Shown: positions 31,913 through 42,510, counted from the first letter of the stretch. The stretch is 64,000 nt of DNA from Lachnospiraceae bacterium (GCA_022510725.1 JAFLSW010000001.1:62001-126000); one strand, 5' to 3'. Notes: a model not told the origin generated them from the letters alone. Made by a program: numbers and translations.

Positions 31913-33184
31913 ATGGAAGAAATAGCGATCAGTGTAGAACATGTGTCAAAGATATATAAGCTGTATGATAAACCTACGGATCGGATGAAGGAGTCCTTAG
32001 GTCTTACCAGAAAAAAACTGTCAAAAGACCACTATGCCCTGAATGATCTGAATTTTCAGGTAAAAAGGGGTGAAACGGTAGGCATCATCGGTACAAACGG
32101 TGCAGGAAAATCCACGATCTTAAAGATCATAACCGGTGTATTGAATCCTACTAGCGGGGCTGTCAATATCAATGGCAGGATATCTGCCCTGCTGGAGCTG
32201 GGCGCCGGTTTTAACATGGAGTATACCGGTATTGAAAATATCTACTTAAATGGTACCATGATCGGGTTCTCCAAAGAAGAGATCGATGCCAAGATGGATG
32301 ATATCCTGAAATTTGCCGATATAGGTGATTTTGTGTACCAACCCTGTAAGACATATTCCAGCGGTATGTTTGTGCGGCTGGCCTTTGCCGTTGCCATCAA
32401 TATTGAGCCGGAGATTCTGATCGTGGATGAAGCATTATCCGTTGGTGATGTGTTCTTCCAGGCGAAATGTTATAAAAAATTCGAAGAATTTAAAAAAGCA
32501 GGAAAGACGATCCTGTTTGTATCTCATGACTTAAGCAGTATCAGCAAGTATTGTGATCGGGTGGTTCTCTTAAATCAGGGTACGAAGCTGGCTGAGGGAG
32601 CACCCAAAGAAATGGTTGATATGTACAAAAAGGTTTTGGTGCATCAGCTGGATGAAGAAAACATGAATGATGAAGAAACGGAGTCATTTGAGAATGAAAG
32701 CGGAGAACTTTGGAAAGCAGAACTTGAGTTAAACCCCGATATACAGGAATATGGCGAAAAACAGGCGGAAATCGTAGATATTGCTGTTATGGATGAAAAC
32801 GGACATATAACGAATGTACTTGAAAAAGGCAGTACTTTTTCTGTGAAAATGAAAGTCGAAATAAAAAGCGAATTGAATGATCCTATTTTTGCTTTAACAA
32901 TTAAGAATTTGCAGGGAACAGATATAACAGGAACAAATACATTTTATGAAGGCATTGATACCGGCACGATTAAGGCAGGGGAGACCAGAGTTATTACCTT
33001 TAAACAAAGGTTGGATCTACAAGGGGGAAGTTATCTTTTATCATTTGGTTGTACGGGATACATTGCAGGAGAGTTTCATGTTTTTCACAGATTATATGAT
33101 TTCTGTAATATATCGGTTGTATCCAATAAAAATACTGTTGGATTCTATGATATGAATTCTGAAATTAATGTGAGCAAGATATAA
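31913..33184 (+). CDS. wzt: Polysaccharide ABC exporter, ATPase subunit with C-terminal glycan-binding domain (Wzt)
   Basis: A 423-residue ATPase. The nucleotide-binding domain (1-250) has Walker A GTNGAGKST, signature TYSSGMFVRLAFA, Walker B EILIVDEAL and the switch His in FVSHDLSS. Residues about 275-423 form a beta-rich extension like the C-terminal domain of Wzt proteins from E. coli O8/O9a, which bind the chemically capped non-reducing end of the chain before export. The presence of this extension implies that export here requires a terminal modification, in line with the methyltransferase and the kinase-like protein that follow. Confidence 0.94.
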   Translation: MEEIAISVEHVSKIYKLYDKPTDRMKESLGLTRKKLSKDHYALNDLNFQVKRGETVGIIGTNGAGKSTILKIITGVLNPTSGAVNINGRISALLELGAGFNMEYTGIENIYLNGTMIGFSKEEIDAKMDDILKFADIGDFVYQPCKTYSSGMFVRLAFAVAINIEPEILIVDEALSVGDVFFQAKCYKKFEEFKKAGKTILFVSHDLSSISKYCDRVVLLNQGTKLAEGAPKEMVDMYKKVLVHQLDEENMNDEETESFENESGELWKAELELNPDIQEYGEKQAEIVDIAVMDENGHITNVLEKGSTFSVKMKVEIKSELNDPIFALTIKNLQGTDITGTNTFYEGIDTGTIKAGETRVITFKQRLDLQGGSYLLSFGCTGYIAGEFHVFHRLYDFCNISVVSNKNTVGFYDMNSEINVSKI

Positions 33185-33198
33185 GGAGAAGTTTGGAA

Positions 33199-34128
33199 AT
33201 GGAAGAACGCATTGGCCAAGTCGTTTTGAATCTGGATAACTATTCCGGACGAGATATGTATTGTGATGGTCTGATAGAGGATACCATGCTTGAAATCGCA
33301 GAAACCTATGAGGAAAAAGAATTAAATGAAGTGATAGCCAAAAGTAATTCCTGGCCAATCTTGTATCATTTTTCTCACATTCGGCAGAATGTGGTATCCT
33401 GGCTGCCCATAGCAAAAGAGGATACTGTATTGGAAATAGGCGCGGGGTGTGGTGCTATCACAGGAGCCCTCGCTGACCTGGCAAAAAAAGTAACTTGTGT
33501 AGAACTTTCTAAAAAAAGAAGTTTGATCAATGCCAATCGCAACAAAGATAAGTCCAATATAGAAATTTTGGTGGGCAATTTTTCGGACATAGAGCCAAAT
33601 TTAAAAGAACAATATGATTATATTACCTTAATTGGTGTTTTTGAATATGCTGCAAGCTATATTAAGGGAGAGAATCCCTATGAAAGATTTTTGAACATCA
33701 TCAGGCAGCATTTGAAACCTGACGGCAAGCTTGTGATTGCCATAGAGAACCAAATGGGCTTGAAATATTTTGCCGGATGTATGGAAGATCATGTGGGAAA
33801 ATACTTTAAAGGAATAGAGGGCTATGATAAAGAGGATGGAGTCCGCACTTTTAGTAAAGAGGCATTAGAAGAATTGTTTCAAAAATGCGGTATGGGAGAA
33901 TATACTTTTTACTATCCTTATCCCGATTATAAGCTTCCTTTAAGCATTTATTCGGATTTTTATCTGCCCAAAGTAGGGGAGCTTACCAATAATATTAATA
34001 ATTTCGACAGAGAAAGAATGGTATTATTTGATGAAGGAAAGGCTTTTGACAATATCATTATGAATGGAATGTTTCCACAATTTGCCAATTCCTTTTTAGT
34101 ATTAATTGAACGGGGACAGAATGTATGA
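33199..34128 (+). CDS. Class I SAM-dependent methyltransferase
   Basis: A 309-residue methyltransferase. Motif I is VLEIGAGCGAITGALADL with an acidic residue after the second strand (CVELSKKR), followed by GNFSDIE and DYITLIGVFEYA. The C-terminal part (YPYPDYKLPLSIYSDFYLP) is typical of methyltransferases in glycan loci. The ATG at 33199 is chosen: AAGGAG lies 10 bases upstream, while the alternative TTG at 33193 is too close to it. The stop overlaps the next start (ATGA). Next to Wzt, it may methylate the chain end; the substrate is inferred. Confidence 0.86.
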   Translation: MEERIGQVVLNLDNYSGRDMYCDGLIEDTMLEIAETYEEKELNEVIAKSNSWPILYHFSHIRQNVVSWLPIAKEDTVLEIGAGCGAITGALADLAKKVTCVELSKKRSLINANRNKDKSNIEILVGNFSDIEPNLKEQYDYITLIGVFEYAASYIKGENPYERFLNIIRQHLKPDGKLVIAIENQMGLKYFAGCMEDHVGKYFKGIEGYDKEDGVRTFSKEALEELFQKCGMGEYTFYYPYPDYKLPLSIYSDFYLPKVGELTNNINNFDRERMVLFDEGKAFDNIIMNGMFPQFANSFLVLIERGQNV

Positions 34129-37100
34129 AACAGATAGTCTATTCCAAGTTTTCAAATGAAAGAGCCAGAGAACTGGCAATTCGGACAGATATCTACCAGG
34201 AAGACAATATTCGTAAAGTATATAAGCGGCCTCTTTATGAAGAAGGGAAAGCTCATGTTGCAAAATTGCCGGAATGGGAAGAAAAGTTGTCAAAAAAATA
34301 TGAGAACACCTGTATTTCCTTTAATCACGGGACAAAGGAAGGAGATGCGGTCTTTTTTGAGTACCTGGAAGGCGATACATTAGAGAGTCTCTTAGACGAG
34401 TATTTGGCTGCGGAAAAGTATGAGCAGCTGATCGATCTGCTGCGGCAGTATATAGAAAAGATCAGACAAGCCAATGGAGAAAAGGGCTTTGTTGTTACGG
34501 AACAGTTTGAAAAGGTTTTCGGAAAGATAAATTCCGCTCAGAATCTGAGTGCTTCTGATATCAATAATATCGATATGGTTGTGGGCAATGTGATCATAGA
34601 TCAGAACCGCTGGAATGTGATTGACTATGAGTGGACATTTGATTTTCCCATTCCCACGAACTTTATTATTTACAGAGTTGTTTTTTACTATGTGAACGCA
34701 CAGAAAAGAGAAGATCTAAAGAAAATCGATCTGTATAAGATTTTTGGTATAACGGATAAAGAAAAAGAAATGTATTGGGAGATGGAACAACATTTCCAGC
34801 GTTACATTATAAGTGGTATTACGCCTATTCGTGATATGTATGCCGGCATCTCTAAAGGAACGGTTAGATTAGAGGAAATATTAAAGATCAGTGCTTCTTT
34901 AGAAGAAGAAAAAAGGATGCAGGTCTACTTTGACAAAGGTAATGGATATTCAGAAGCAGAATCGGAATGGCATTATGAGATGGGAAACAATGGAGAGGTG
35001 CGTAAGATAGCACTTAAATTATGCCCTGAAACTATTGGATTGCGAATTGATCCTGCGGAACAGCCCTGTATAGTTAAGTTTCATAAGATCATAGGTAAAG
35101 CAGATTTTACTTATAAGATGGAATTTGAGACAAATGCCTATAAAGTGGATAAAAACACATATCTTTTCTTAGATCCTGATCCATGGGTTTCCATTTCTAA
35201 TTTTAGGCCGGGAACCACTGAAGTGGTCATAGAGATACAAAAAGAGTTTTTGGATCAGGCATCAGCAGAAAGCCTGCTTTTAGTACTGGATAAAAATTTG
35301 CTTCAAGCCCAAAATGCGGTGAATGAATCCAAGGCTTTGCGGGAAGAGAATATAAGAATTCCCGATTTAGAAGCTGAAATAGGTGCATTGCATCGACAGA
35401 ATGCTGACTTAAATCATAGATTATATCTTGCAGAATCATCCTTTCACGAAATTCAAGGCAGTCTTTGTTGGAAGATCACAAAACCAATCCGTATTGCCGG
35501 ATCGGTAGTGCGCTTGTTCTTTAGGAAACATTTCAGGTTAAAATGCTTCTTAAAAAATGTGAAGCGTTTTATCACTATGGGTCCTAAAAAGATGGAACAA
35601 TTTAATGCAGAGGAAAGAATTCAGAAGAGGTCTTTCCATGTTCGTGATGAAATATCTGTTATCTGTAATGAGCAGGAATTGCAGGCGCAAAGGGGACATC
35701 AGTTCAAAAATCCTCGTAAATTCAGTATTGTGGTTCCTTTATACAATACACCGGAATTATATCTTAGAAAGATGATCGAATCTGCTCTTTCGCAGACCTA
35801 TGAGAATTTAGAACTGTGTCTTGTAGATGCCAGTGATAAAAAGCATAGCTTTGTAAAGGACATTTGTAAAGAGTATTGTTATTATGATGCTCGAATTGTA
35901 TACAAAAAACTAAAAAAGAATATGGGCATTGCGGATAATACCAATGTTGCCCTTCAAATCAGTACAGGAGATTATATTGTTCTATTTGATCATGATGATT
36001 TCTTGCATCCTTCTGCGTTATTTGAGGTAATGAAGGCCATAGAAGAAAAAGGGGCGGATTTTGTATACACGGATGAAAATACATTCCATGAAACAATAGA
36101 TGATGCTTATCAGCCTCATTTTAAGCCGGATTTTTCTCCGGATTATTTGCGTGCCATTAATTATATATGTCATCTAACTGCTTTTAGCAGAGAATTATAT
36201 GAGCATGTAGGCGGCTTTCGCAGGGAGTTTGACGGCAGTCAGGATTATGATATGATACTTCGATTGACCGAAGAAGCTGAGCAGATCGTTCATATTCCTA
36301 AAATTTTATATTTTTGGCGGGCGCACAGTGCTTCTGTCGCAATGGATATCAATGCAAAAAGATATTGCCTGGATTCTGCAAAAAAAGCGCTGGAGGAACA
36401 TTTAAACAGAATTGGCTTAGATGGTGTTGTTGAAGATAACACATACGACAGTTCATACCGTATCCGTTATCAGCTGCAGGGTATGCCGTTAGTTTCTATT
36501 TTGATTCCCAATAAAGATCATGTCAAGGATTTGCGCAGGTGTTTGGAATCTATTAGGGAAAAGACAACTTATAAAAATTATGAAATCATAATTGTTGAAA
36601 ATAATAGCGAACAAGAGGAAACATTTGCTTATTATAAAGAACTTGAGAATGCTGAAGATATAAGGGTTGTGATATGGGAAGATGAATTTAATTACTCTGC
36701 CATTAACAATTATGGTGCAACCTTTGCAAAAGGAGAATATCTGCTGCTTCTGAATAATGATATGGAAGTTATCACTCCGGAATGGTTGGAAGAAATGTTG
36801 ATGTTTGTACAAAGAGAGGATGTTGGAGCAGCAGGAGCAAAACTATACTATGCAAATGATACGATTCAGCATGCCGGTGCTATTTTAGGCATAGGAGGAG
36901 TTGCAGGACATTCTCATAAGTATTTTCCTAAAAATGAGCCAGGATACTTTTTTAGGCTTGCTGTAGCACAAAATCTATCAGCAGTTACGGCAGCATGCCT
37001 TATGATAAAGAAGTCATTGTTTGATGATCTGGGAGGATTGGATGAACAATACAGAGTGGCATTTAATGATATTGATCTGTGTGTGAGAATCAGAAAGAAA

Positions 37101-37310
37101 GGCTATTTGATTGTTTTTACACCTTATGCGGAATTGTATCACTACGAATCCATTAGCCGTGGTGCAGAAGATACACCGGAAAAGGTAAAGCGTTTTAATG
37201 GAGAAGTAGATCGCTTTAAAAGCAAATGGGGAAAAGAATTGGAGGACGGAGATCCTTACTATAATCCTAATCTGACTTTGGTCTATGAGGATTTTAGAGT
37301 GGCAAAATAA
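34125..37310 (+). CDS. Large protein with kinase-like N-terminus, coiled coil and two GT2 domains
   Basis: A 1061-residue protein. Residues 1 to about 250 resemble an aminoglycoside-phosphotransferase/kinase fold: a hinge-like FFEYLEGDTLESLLDEYL near 73-90 and VVGNVIIDQNRWNVIDYEWTF with a catalytic-loop Asn and an Asp-Tyr-Glu metal motif. A beta-rich segment (280-395) and a coiled coil (about 395-450) precede two GT2 domains, the first from FSIVVPLYNTPELYL (about 530, with FDHDDFLHPS), the second from VSILIPNKDHVKDL (about 787, with LLNNDMEV). It overlaps the methyltransferase gene by 4 bases. Methyltransferase, kinase-like domain and coiled coil beside a Wzt with C-terminal domain recall WbdD, the chain-terminating ruler of E. 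coli O9a; this function is inference. Confidence 0.82.
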   Translation: MKQIVYSKFSNERARELAIRTDIYQEDNIRKVYKRPLYEEGKAHVAKLPEWEEKLSKKYENTCISFNHGTKEGDAVFFEYLEGDTLESLLDEYLAAEKYEQLIDLLRQYIEKIRQANGEKGFVVTEQFEKVFGKINSAQNLSASDINNIDMVVGNVIIDQNRWNVIDYEWTFDFPIPTNFIIYRVVFYYVNAQKREDLKKIDLYKIFGITDKEKEMYWEMEQHFQRYIISGITPIRDMYAGISKGTVRLEEILKISASLEEEKRMQVYFDKGNGYSEAESEWHYEMGNNGEVRKIALKLCPETIGLRIDPAEQPCIVKFHKIIGKADFTYKMEFETNAYKVDKNTYLFLDPDPWVSISNFRPGTTEVVIEIQKEFLDQASAESLLLVLDKNLLQAQNAVNESKALREENIRIPDLEAEIGALHRQNADLNHRLYLAESSFHEIQGSLCWKITKPIRIAGSVVRLFFRKHFRLKCFLKNVKRFITMGPKKMEQFNAEERIQKRSFHVRDEISVICNEQELQAQRGHQFKNPRKFSIVVPLYNTPELYLRKMIESALSQTYENLELCLVDASDKKHSFVKDICKEYCYYDARIVYKKLKKNMGIADNTNVALQISTGDYIVLFDHDDFLHPSALFEVMKAIEEKGADFVYTDENTFHETIDDAYQPHFKPDFSPDYLRAINYICHLTAFSRELYEHVGGFRREFDGSQDYDMILRLTEEAEQIVHIPKILYFWRAHSASVAMDINAKRYCLDSAKKALEEHLNRIGLDGVVEDNTYDSSYRIRYQLQGMPLVSILIPNKDHVKDLRRCLESIREKTTYKNYEIIIVENNSEQEETFAYYKELENAEDIRVVIWEDEFNYSAINNYGATFAKGEYLLLLNNDMEVITPEWLEEMLMFVQREDVGAAGAKLYYANDTIQHAGAILGIGGVAGHSHKYFPKNEPGYFFRLAVAQNLSAVTAACLMIKKSLFDDLGGLDEQYRVAFNDIDLCVRIRKKGYLIVFTPYAELYHYESISRGAEDTPEKVKRFNGEVDRFKSKWGKELEDGDPYYNPNLTLVYEDFRVAK

Positions 37311-37341
37311 TTATGAAATTAATTTGAAAGGATACTCTATA

Positions 37342-40242
37342 ATGAAAAGCAATTTAGAAAGCTTGATCAAGAAGATAATGATTGCTGCATTAGTTGTAGG
37401 GGCATGGATTTATCTTGTAGTAGTCATTGCAAACTATAAAGTGGACAATTTGTATCCTTTGTTTGCAGAAGAAAAGTATATTACAAATATTGAAGCTGCT
37501 AATCTTGTAGCTATTAATGATGTTGAGGTACATGAGGAGAAATATACTATAGCAGGAGACGATGCATATGTAGTATATACCACTGAAATACCATATATGC
37601 GAGGGATTAGGATACAGTTCCAAGCGCCTTTTGAACAGTCAGGCAGAATACAAATATTTTATGCTAAACCGGGTGAAGTGTTTTCCCAAGATGACTCTAT
37701 CACTACGATAATAGAAGAAGGACAGTCAGAGATAGAGATAGAAACTGAGTTATCAGATATAATTTCAATGCGTATTGATGTTATGATGCCTGTGGATACA
37801 GAATTTGAAATTGTAGAAGTACAGGTTGACGGGAGTGAAACAGGATATCTTAAGATCCTGTTTAATCAATATACTTTTATCTATCTCATATTAATTATTG
37901 CATTATATCTGATAAATAGAAAATGGGATATTTTAAATAATAAAAAAATATCCTCTAAAATAATAATTTTAGGCGGCTGGATTTTAACTGTTGCCTTTAC
38001 CTATCTTTTAGTTGTTTTGAGCGAATATGATATCAGTACAACAAATGTGATGTACAGATTCTATCCATGGAGTACCTCGTTGGTTGATATAGAAGGACCT
38101 CCTTTGTCTGATCCAATAGACTCGGCTCTTCCCAATATCTATAATGCATATTATGGCTCAGGATTTCATTTTTGGAATGGTGAAATTGCTTTTGGTGTAC
38201 CGATAGGTGTAGAGGTATATCTAAATCCTTTTAATTGGTTTTATTTCCTTCCGGTTAAGTATGCAATTTTATGGAAATCCATTTTTGAACTATCGGTTGC
38301 ATATTTTGGAATGGTATATTTGTTAAAGAGGTTGAAGCTGGGACTGGATGCACAGGTTGTAGGCGGAATATCCTTTGCATTATCATCTTCCATGATCATG
38401 TGGCTTTTTTGGCCTCATACAGATGTCATGATGTGGGCACCTCTTGCCATGGCAATGGGTAATAAATTAATAGAAGAATATAAATTAAAAGATATGTTCT
38501 TAATGGCTCTTATCGTATTCTTTATGCTTGTAGCAGAGATGCCTACTTACGCTGCTTATATAATATATCTGCTTGGTTTTTATATATTTTTTATAAGTAT
38601 ATACCAATATAGAAAAACGATAAAACGAATTATCCAGGTATACTGTCTATTTGCAGGATCGATTGTTCTGGGAGTTGTGGCTGCATTTCCGTACTTAGAA
38701 TCACTGCTTAGTACTGTTGGTTCCAATGGATATGCAGATAATAGGATTAGTCAGGGAAAAACGATACTTTCTTTTTCCTATCTGCGCACATTGTTTTTGC
38801 CGTATTTAGGATGGGATAGCTCGCGATTGCATATGAATGAATATACGCTTTATATTGGTGCTGGAGCCCTTATTTTCCTTTTGTTTGGACTTGTCAGATT
38901 TAAAGAGAAGAAAAAATATTTTTGGATAGTCTCTCTTGTTACATTAGCGATTTTGGTTTATACACATATTTTGGACTTTGTTTATGTTCACATGCCGGAA
39001 GTTAATACATCCCGTAAAACAAGGCTGGTATCGCTTATTGGTCTAGTTGCGGTCGTAATCGCAGTAACCAACTATGATGACATTTTGAAAAAGCCTCAGG
39101 AATATAGAAAAGCTTTAAAAGGTGTATACCGATGGATCGTATATGCCATTAGTATCTTGGCAGGAATTGTTGTATATTATAAGTATAGAGAGGAGACTGG
39201 CTGGGCGCTGGGTTCTTTAGTGTCTATTTGCTTTTTAGTTGTGGCACTAGAATGTATTATCAGAAACACGGGGGTATTAACCGGGATCGCAAAAATAGTC
39301 GTATTTCTTGTTATCATGACTAATATGGGCATATTTGCAAGGCGTTATTTGCCTATGATAGAAGATGGTGCAGATATCATACCGACGGCAACCGATAGTG
39401 TGGAATTTTTACAAGAAAATCTCAATGAAGCCAGAGTGTTTCCTATAAGTGAAAGCGGTTGGCTGTTTTTTCCGAATTCCAATGTTTTTTATGGGATTAA
39501 AAGCATTACGGCTCACTCCTTTATAAACACTTATGAGAACATGAACAATTATATGAAATCAATTGATGATAGCCTGGCTATTTCTCCCACGGCTTTTCAT
39601 GCTCATAAAGTTGATAATGTCAATCTTCTAAAGTATGGCGGAGTAAAGTATATCATTAAAATAGCAGGTGACCCTTGTTATGAGATTACAGAAGGACAAT
39701 GTGTCTTCAGCGGAAATGATGATGTTGAAGTATATGAATTGGAAGAATATGCCCCCAGATTTTATCTGGGTGAAAGGGTTGTCCAAACTGATACAGAGAA
39801 AGAAATTCTGGATTCCATGAAACAGGAATATGAAGAAAATACGGTTTATATCTTGGCGGGACAGATAGAAAATATTTCCTTGGGTAACAGTGAATTGCAA
39901 GATGATGAAAAGGTAAGCGTTGAGGAAGATCAGGAGGATTATATTAAAATATCTGCCCGAACGGAAGAAGAGCGTATTTTGGTCTTTAATGAGTATAACG
40001 ATGGTAATTGGACTGCAATAATAGATGGACAAGAGGCAAATGTGTTATCCATTAATTATCTGTTTTCAGGCATTGTACTTCATAAAGGAGAACATACGGT
40101 AGAATTTGTCTACGATGCATCTAAGCAAAAGATATTATTGGCCATTGCCATAAGTGCATTGTCTGTCATATTTGTAGGTTTTCTTACAACTGCAATTTTA
40201 GAACAAAGGAAAAAGAAATTAAGACGGGAGGAAAATCAATGA
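37342..40242 (+). CDS. YfhO-family polytopic membrane protein (GT-C-like)
   Basis: A 966-residue protein with a first helix near residues 12-34, an extracellular beta domain (35-170), about 12 further helices, and a C-terminal soluble domain (about 690-930) before a last helix. PTYAAYIIYLL, LPYLGWD and the final NEYNDGNWTAIIDGQEANVL (a typical YfhO end segment) identify the family. B. subtilis YfhO and relatives glycosylate lipoteichoic acid outside the membrane using lipid-phosphate sugars. The ATG at 37342 is preferred (AAAGGA about 11 bases upstream) over an upstream frame overlapping the previous gene. The stop overlaps the GT2 at 40239, which could supply the lipid-phosphate donor. Confidence 0.85.
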   Translation: MKSNLESLIKKIMIAALVVGAWIYLVVVIANYKVDNLYPLFAEEKYITNIEAANLVAINDVEVHEEKYTIAGDDAYVVYTTEIPYMRGIRIQFQAPFEQSGRIQIFYAKPGEVFSQDDSITTIIEEGQSEIEIETELSDIISMRIDVMMPVDTEFEIVEVQVDGSETGYLKILFNQYTFIYLILIIALYLINRKWDILNNKKISSKIIILGGWILTVAFTYLLVVLSEYDISTTNVMYRFYPWSTSLVDIEGPPLSDPIDSALPNIYNAYYGSGFHFWNGEIAFGVPIGVEVYLNPFNWFYFLPVKYAILWKSIFELSVAYFGMVYLLKRLKLGLDAQVVGGISFALSSSMIMWLFWPHTDVMMWAPLAMAMGNKLIEEYKLKDMFLMALIVFFMLVAEMPTYAAYIIYLLGFYIFFISIYQYRKTIKRIIQVYCLFAGSIVLGVVAAFPYLESLLSTVGSNGYADNRISQGKTILSFSYLRTLFLPYLGWDSSRLHMNEYTLYIGAGALIFLLFGLVRFKEKKKYFWIVSLVTLAILVYTHILDFVYVHMPEVNTSRKTRLVSLIGLVAVVIAVTNYDDILKKPQEYRKALKGVYRWIVYAISILAGIVVYYKYREETGWALGSLVSICFLVVALECIIRNTGVLTGIAKIVVFLVIMTNMGIFARRYLPMIEDGADIIPTATDSVEFLQENLNEARVFPISESGWLFFPNSNVFYGIKSITAHSFINTYENMNNYMKSIDDSLAISPTAFHAHKVDNVNLLKYGGVKYIIKIAGDPCYEITEGQCVFSGNDDVEVYELEEYAPRFYLGERVVQTDTEKEILDSMKQEYEENTVYILAGQIENISLGNSELQDDEKVSVEEDQEDYIKISARTEEERILVFNEYNDGNWTAIIDGQEANVLSINYLFSGIVLHKGEHTVEFVYDASKQKILLAIAISALSVIFVGFLTTAILEQRKKKLRREENQ

Positions 40243-41219
40243 AACTTATCATCCAAATTCCCTGCTATAATGAGGCAGAAACCTTGGAAATTGCATTAAA
40301 TGATTTGCCAAAACACATTGATGGCATTGATACCATAGAGTATCTGATCATCAATGACGGCAGTAAGGATAACACGGTAGAAGTGGCCAGAAAATGGGGC
40401 GTGCATTACATCGTTAACTTCAGACGCAACAAAGGGCTTGCCTATGGTTTTATGGCCGGTCTGGATGCCTGTTTGAGGAATGGTGCAGATATTATTGTCA
40501 ATACCGATGCAGATAACCAGTATTGTGGCGAAGATATTGAGAAATTGGTAAGACCTATTCTGGAAGGAAAGACAGATATCGTGATCGGAGAGCGTCCAAT
40601 TGATCAGACAGCACATTTTTCTCCCTTAAAAAAGAAATTACAGCATTTTGGAAGCTGGGTAGTGCGCAAAGCATCCCGGACAAGCATTCCGGATGCGCCC
40701 AGTGGGTTCCGTGCCTACAGCAGAGAAGCTGCACTACATTTAAATGTGATCAATGAGTATACTTATACCTTGGAAACCATTGTACAGGCCGGACGGGAAA
40801 AAATAGCCATGGAATCGGTACCTATCCGCACAAATGGCGAACTGAGGCCATCCCGTTTGTTTAACAGCATGTTTGGCTATGTCAAGAAATCCATGGTCAC
40901 GATCATACGCGCTTTTATCATGTACAGGCCTTTGAAATTTTTTACCGTTGTAGGTCTGGTTCCCTTTTTATGCGGTGTGGCGCTTGGAATCCGCTATCTT
41001 GTGCTTTTCTTCTTGAATAATGCGGGAGGTCATGTCCAGTCTTTGATCCTGGCATGTATCCTGATCTTAATGGGCTTTATGACCATGGTCATTGGGCTGC
41101 AGGCGGATATTATTGCTGCTAACAGGAAGTTGTTGGAAGATATTCAATATCATGTACGCAAAATGGACTATGACAGTTCAAAAGAAAATGCAGATACAAA
41201 TACCGGAGCAGATGTTTGA
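40239..41219 (+). CDS. Family 2 glycosyltransferase, DPM1/GtrB-like, membrane anchored
   Basis: A 326-residue GT2. The catalytic domain has IIQIPCYNEAETL, YLIINDGSKDNTVEVA, NKGLAYGFMAGLDAC and the metal site NTDADNQY; SGFRAYSREAAL is typical of polyprenyl-phosphate sugar synthases. Two C-terminal helices (about 228-252 and 263-285) anchor it. Coupled to the upstream YfhO gene by an ATGA overlap, it probably makes the undecaprenyl-phosphate-linked sugar used by that protein on the outer face. Confidence 0.9.
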   Translation: MKLIIQIPCYNEAETLEIALNDLPKHIDGIDTIEYLIINDGSKDNTVEVARKWGVHYIVNFRRNKGLAYGFMAGLDACLRNGADIIVNTDADNQYCGEDIEKLVRPILEGKTDIVIGERPIDQTAHFSPLKKKLQHFGSWVVRKASRTSIPDAPSGFRAYSREAALHLNVINEYTYTLETIVQAGREKIAMESVPIRTNGELRPSRLFNSMFGYVKKSMVTIIRAFIMYRPLKFFTVVGLVPFLCGVALGIRYLVLFFLNNAGGHVQSLILACILILMGFMTMVIGLQADIIAANRKLLEDIQYHVRKMDYDSSKENADTNTGADV

Positions 41220-41222
41220 TAG

Positions 41223-42506
41223 ATGAAGAAATTATATCATTTTTTGGTTGATAGCAAGAATATTAGCAGGTCATCTTTTGTATGGAATATGTTGGCATAT
41301 ACCGGCAATTCTTTTCAGTCCATGATTATACTGCTGGTCATTTCCCAGATGGGAAACATGCAGGATGCTGCGATTTTTTCTATTGGATTTGCCGCCGCAA
41401 GTATGTTTCTGGTTGTTGGGAAATATGCAGTTCGTAATTTCCAGGTATCCGATGTGAACGACCAGTATACATATGGGGAATATGTATATGCCAGAAAATT
41501 GTCCATCTTACTTATGTTTTTGGCATCTGCCCTTTATCTGGGCTATTGTTGGTGTTTTAAAGCCTATTCCATTTATAAAGTAGTTTGCGTCGTACTTCTG
41601 TTGGGAGTTCGGTTTTTGGAATCAGCGGAAGATGTCTTTCACGGACATCTTCAAAAAAATGGGAGGCTGGATATTGCATCAAAGATATGGGGGATCCGAA
41701 CCTACAGTTACATTGTCAGCGTTATTGTATTGTATTTGTTTACGGATAATCTGGCAATATCTGCAACGATCAGTCTGGTAATATCTGCCGGGCTTTTATT
41801 GCTGTTAAATCACTCCGTTCTGAATTTCTTTCCAAAGGTAATGCAATGTGAAAAGAAGAAAGGACTGCAGATATTAAAGAACTGTTTCCCACTTGCTCTG
41901 AGCACATTTCTTTTGACCTATATAGCGAATTCGCCTAAGTATGCGGTGGATTCCATATTTAGTGATGAAGCTCAGGCAGCATTTAATATCATTTGTATGC
42001 CGGTATTTGTCATAAGCCTTTTGGGAAATTATATTTATAATCCTTTGGTCAAAAAAATGGCGGGCATATGGAGTGAAGGCTCTGTCCGTGAATTAAAGAA
42101 AATGATATATAAGCAGATATTGCTTATACTTGCTTTTTTGGTTGTCGTGATCATAGGTGGTGAGTTGATCGGCATTCGGATCCTTGAAATCTTATATCAT
42201 ATTTCCTTATCCGAGTACCATGTGCCTTTTGTCTATCTGATGACTGCAGGCGGTGCCATGACAATTTTTAATCTGTTGATCGTCGTTGCCACGATCATCC
42301 GAAAACAGCGAATGTTACAGTATATATCTCTTGCCGCATCCATATTGTTTCTGGCGGGAAATAAGTGGATCTTATTAAATATAGGAATACTGGGATTGTG
42401 CCAATATTACGCAGGAGTCCTTATTTTAATGGCGATTATGACACTGGTATTGTGTTTTAGAGAAATAAACAGAAAAGCAAAGAAACCTGTTGGAGAAGTT
42501 GAGTAG
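41223..42506 (+). CDS. Wzx-like polysaccharide flippase
   Basis: A 427-residue polytopic protein with about 12 helices and the PST exporter pattern: SSFVWNMLAYTGNSFQSMI at the N-terminus, ESAEDVFHGHLQKNGRLDIA in the cytoplasmic loop, and NSPKYAVDSIFSDEAQAAFN in the middle helix region. It presumably flips a lipid-linked sugar unit. It starts 3 bases after the GT2 stop, with no clear ribosome-binding site, so it probably depends on translational coupling. Confidence 0.85.
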   Translation: MKKLYHFLVDSKNISRSSFVWNMLAYTGNSFQSMIILLVISQMGNMQDAAIFSIGFAAASMFLVVGKYAVRNFQVSDVNDQYTYGEYVYARKLSILLMFLASALYLGYCWCFKAYSIYKVVCVVLLLGVRFLESAEDVFHGHLQKNGRLDIASKIWGIRTYSYIVSVIVLYLFTDNLAISATISLVISAGLLLLLNHSVLNFFPKVMQCEKKKGLQILKNCFPLALSTFLLTYIANSPKYAVDSIFSDEAQAAFNIICMPVFVISLLGNYIYNPLVKKMAGIWSEGSVRELKKMIYKQILLILAFLVVVIIGGELIGIRILEILYHISLSEYHVPFVYLMTAGGAMTIFNLLIVVATIIRKQRMLQYISLAASILFLAGNKWILLNIGILGLCQYYAGVLILMAIMTLVLCFREINRKAKKPVGEVE

Positions 42507-42510
42507 GAAT

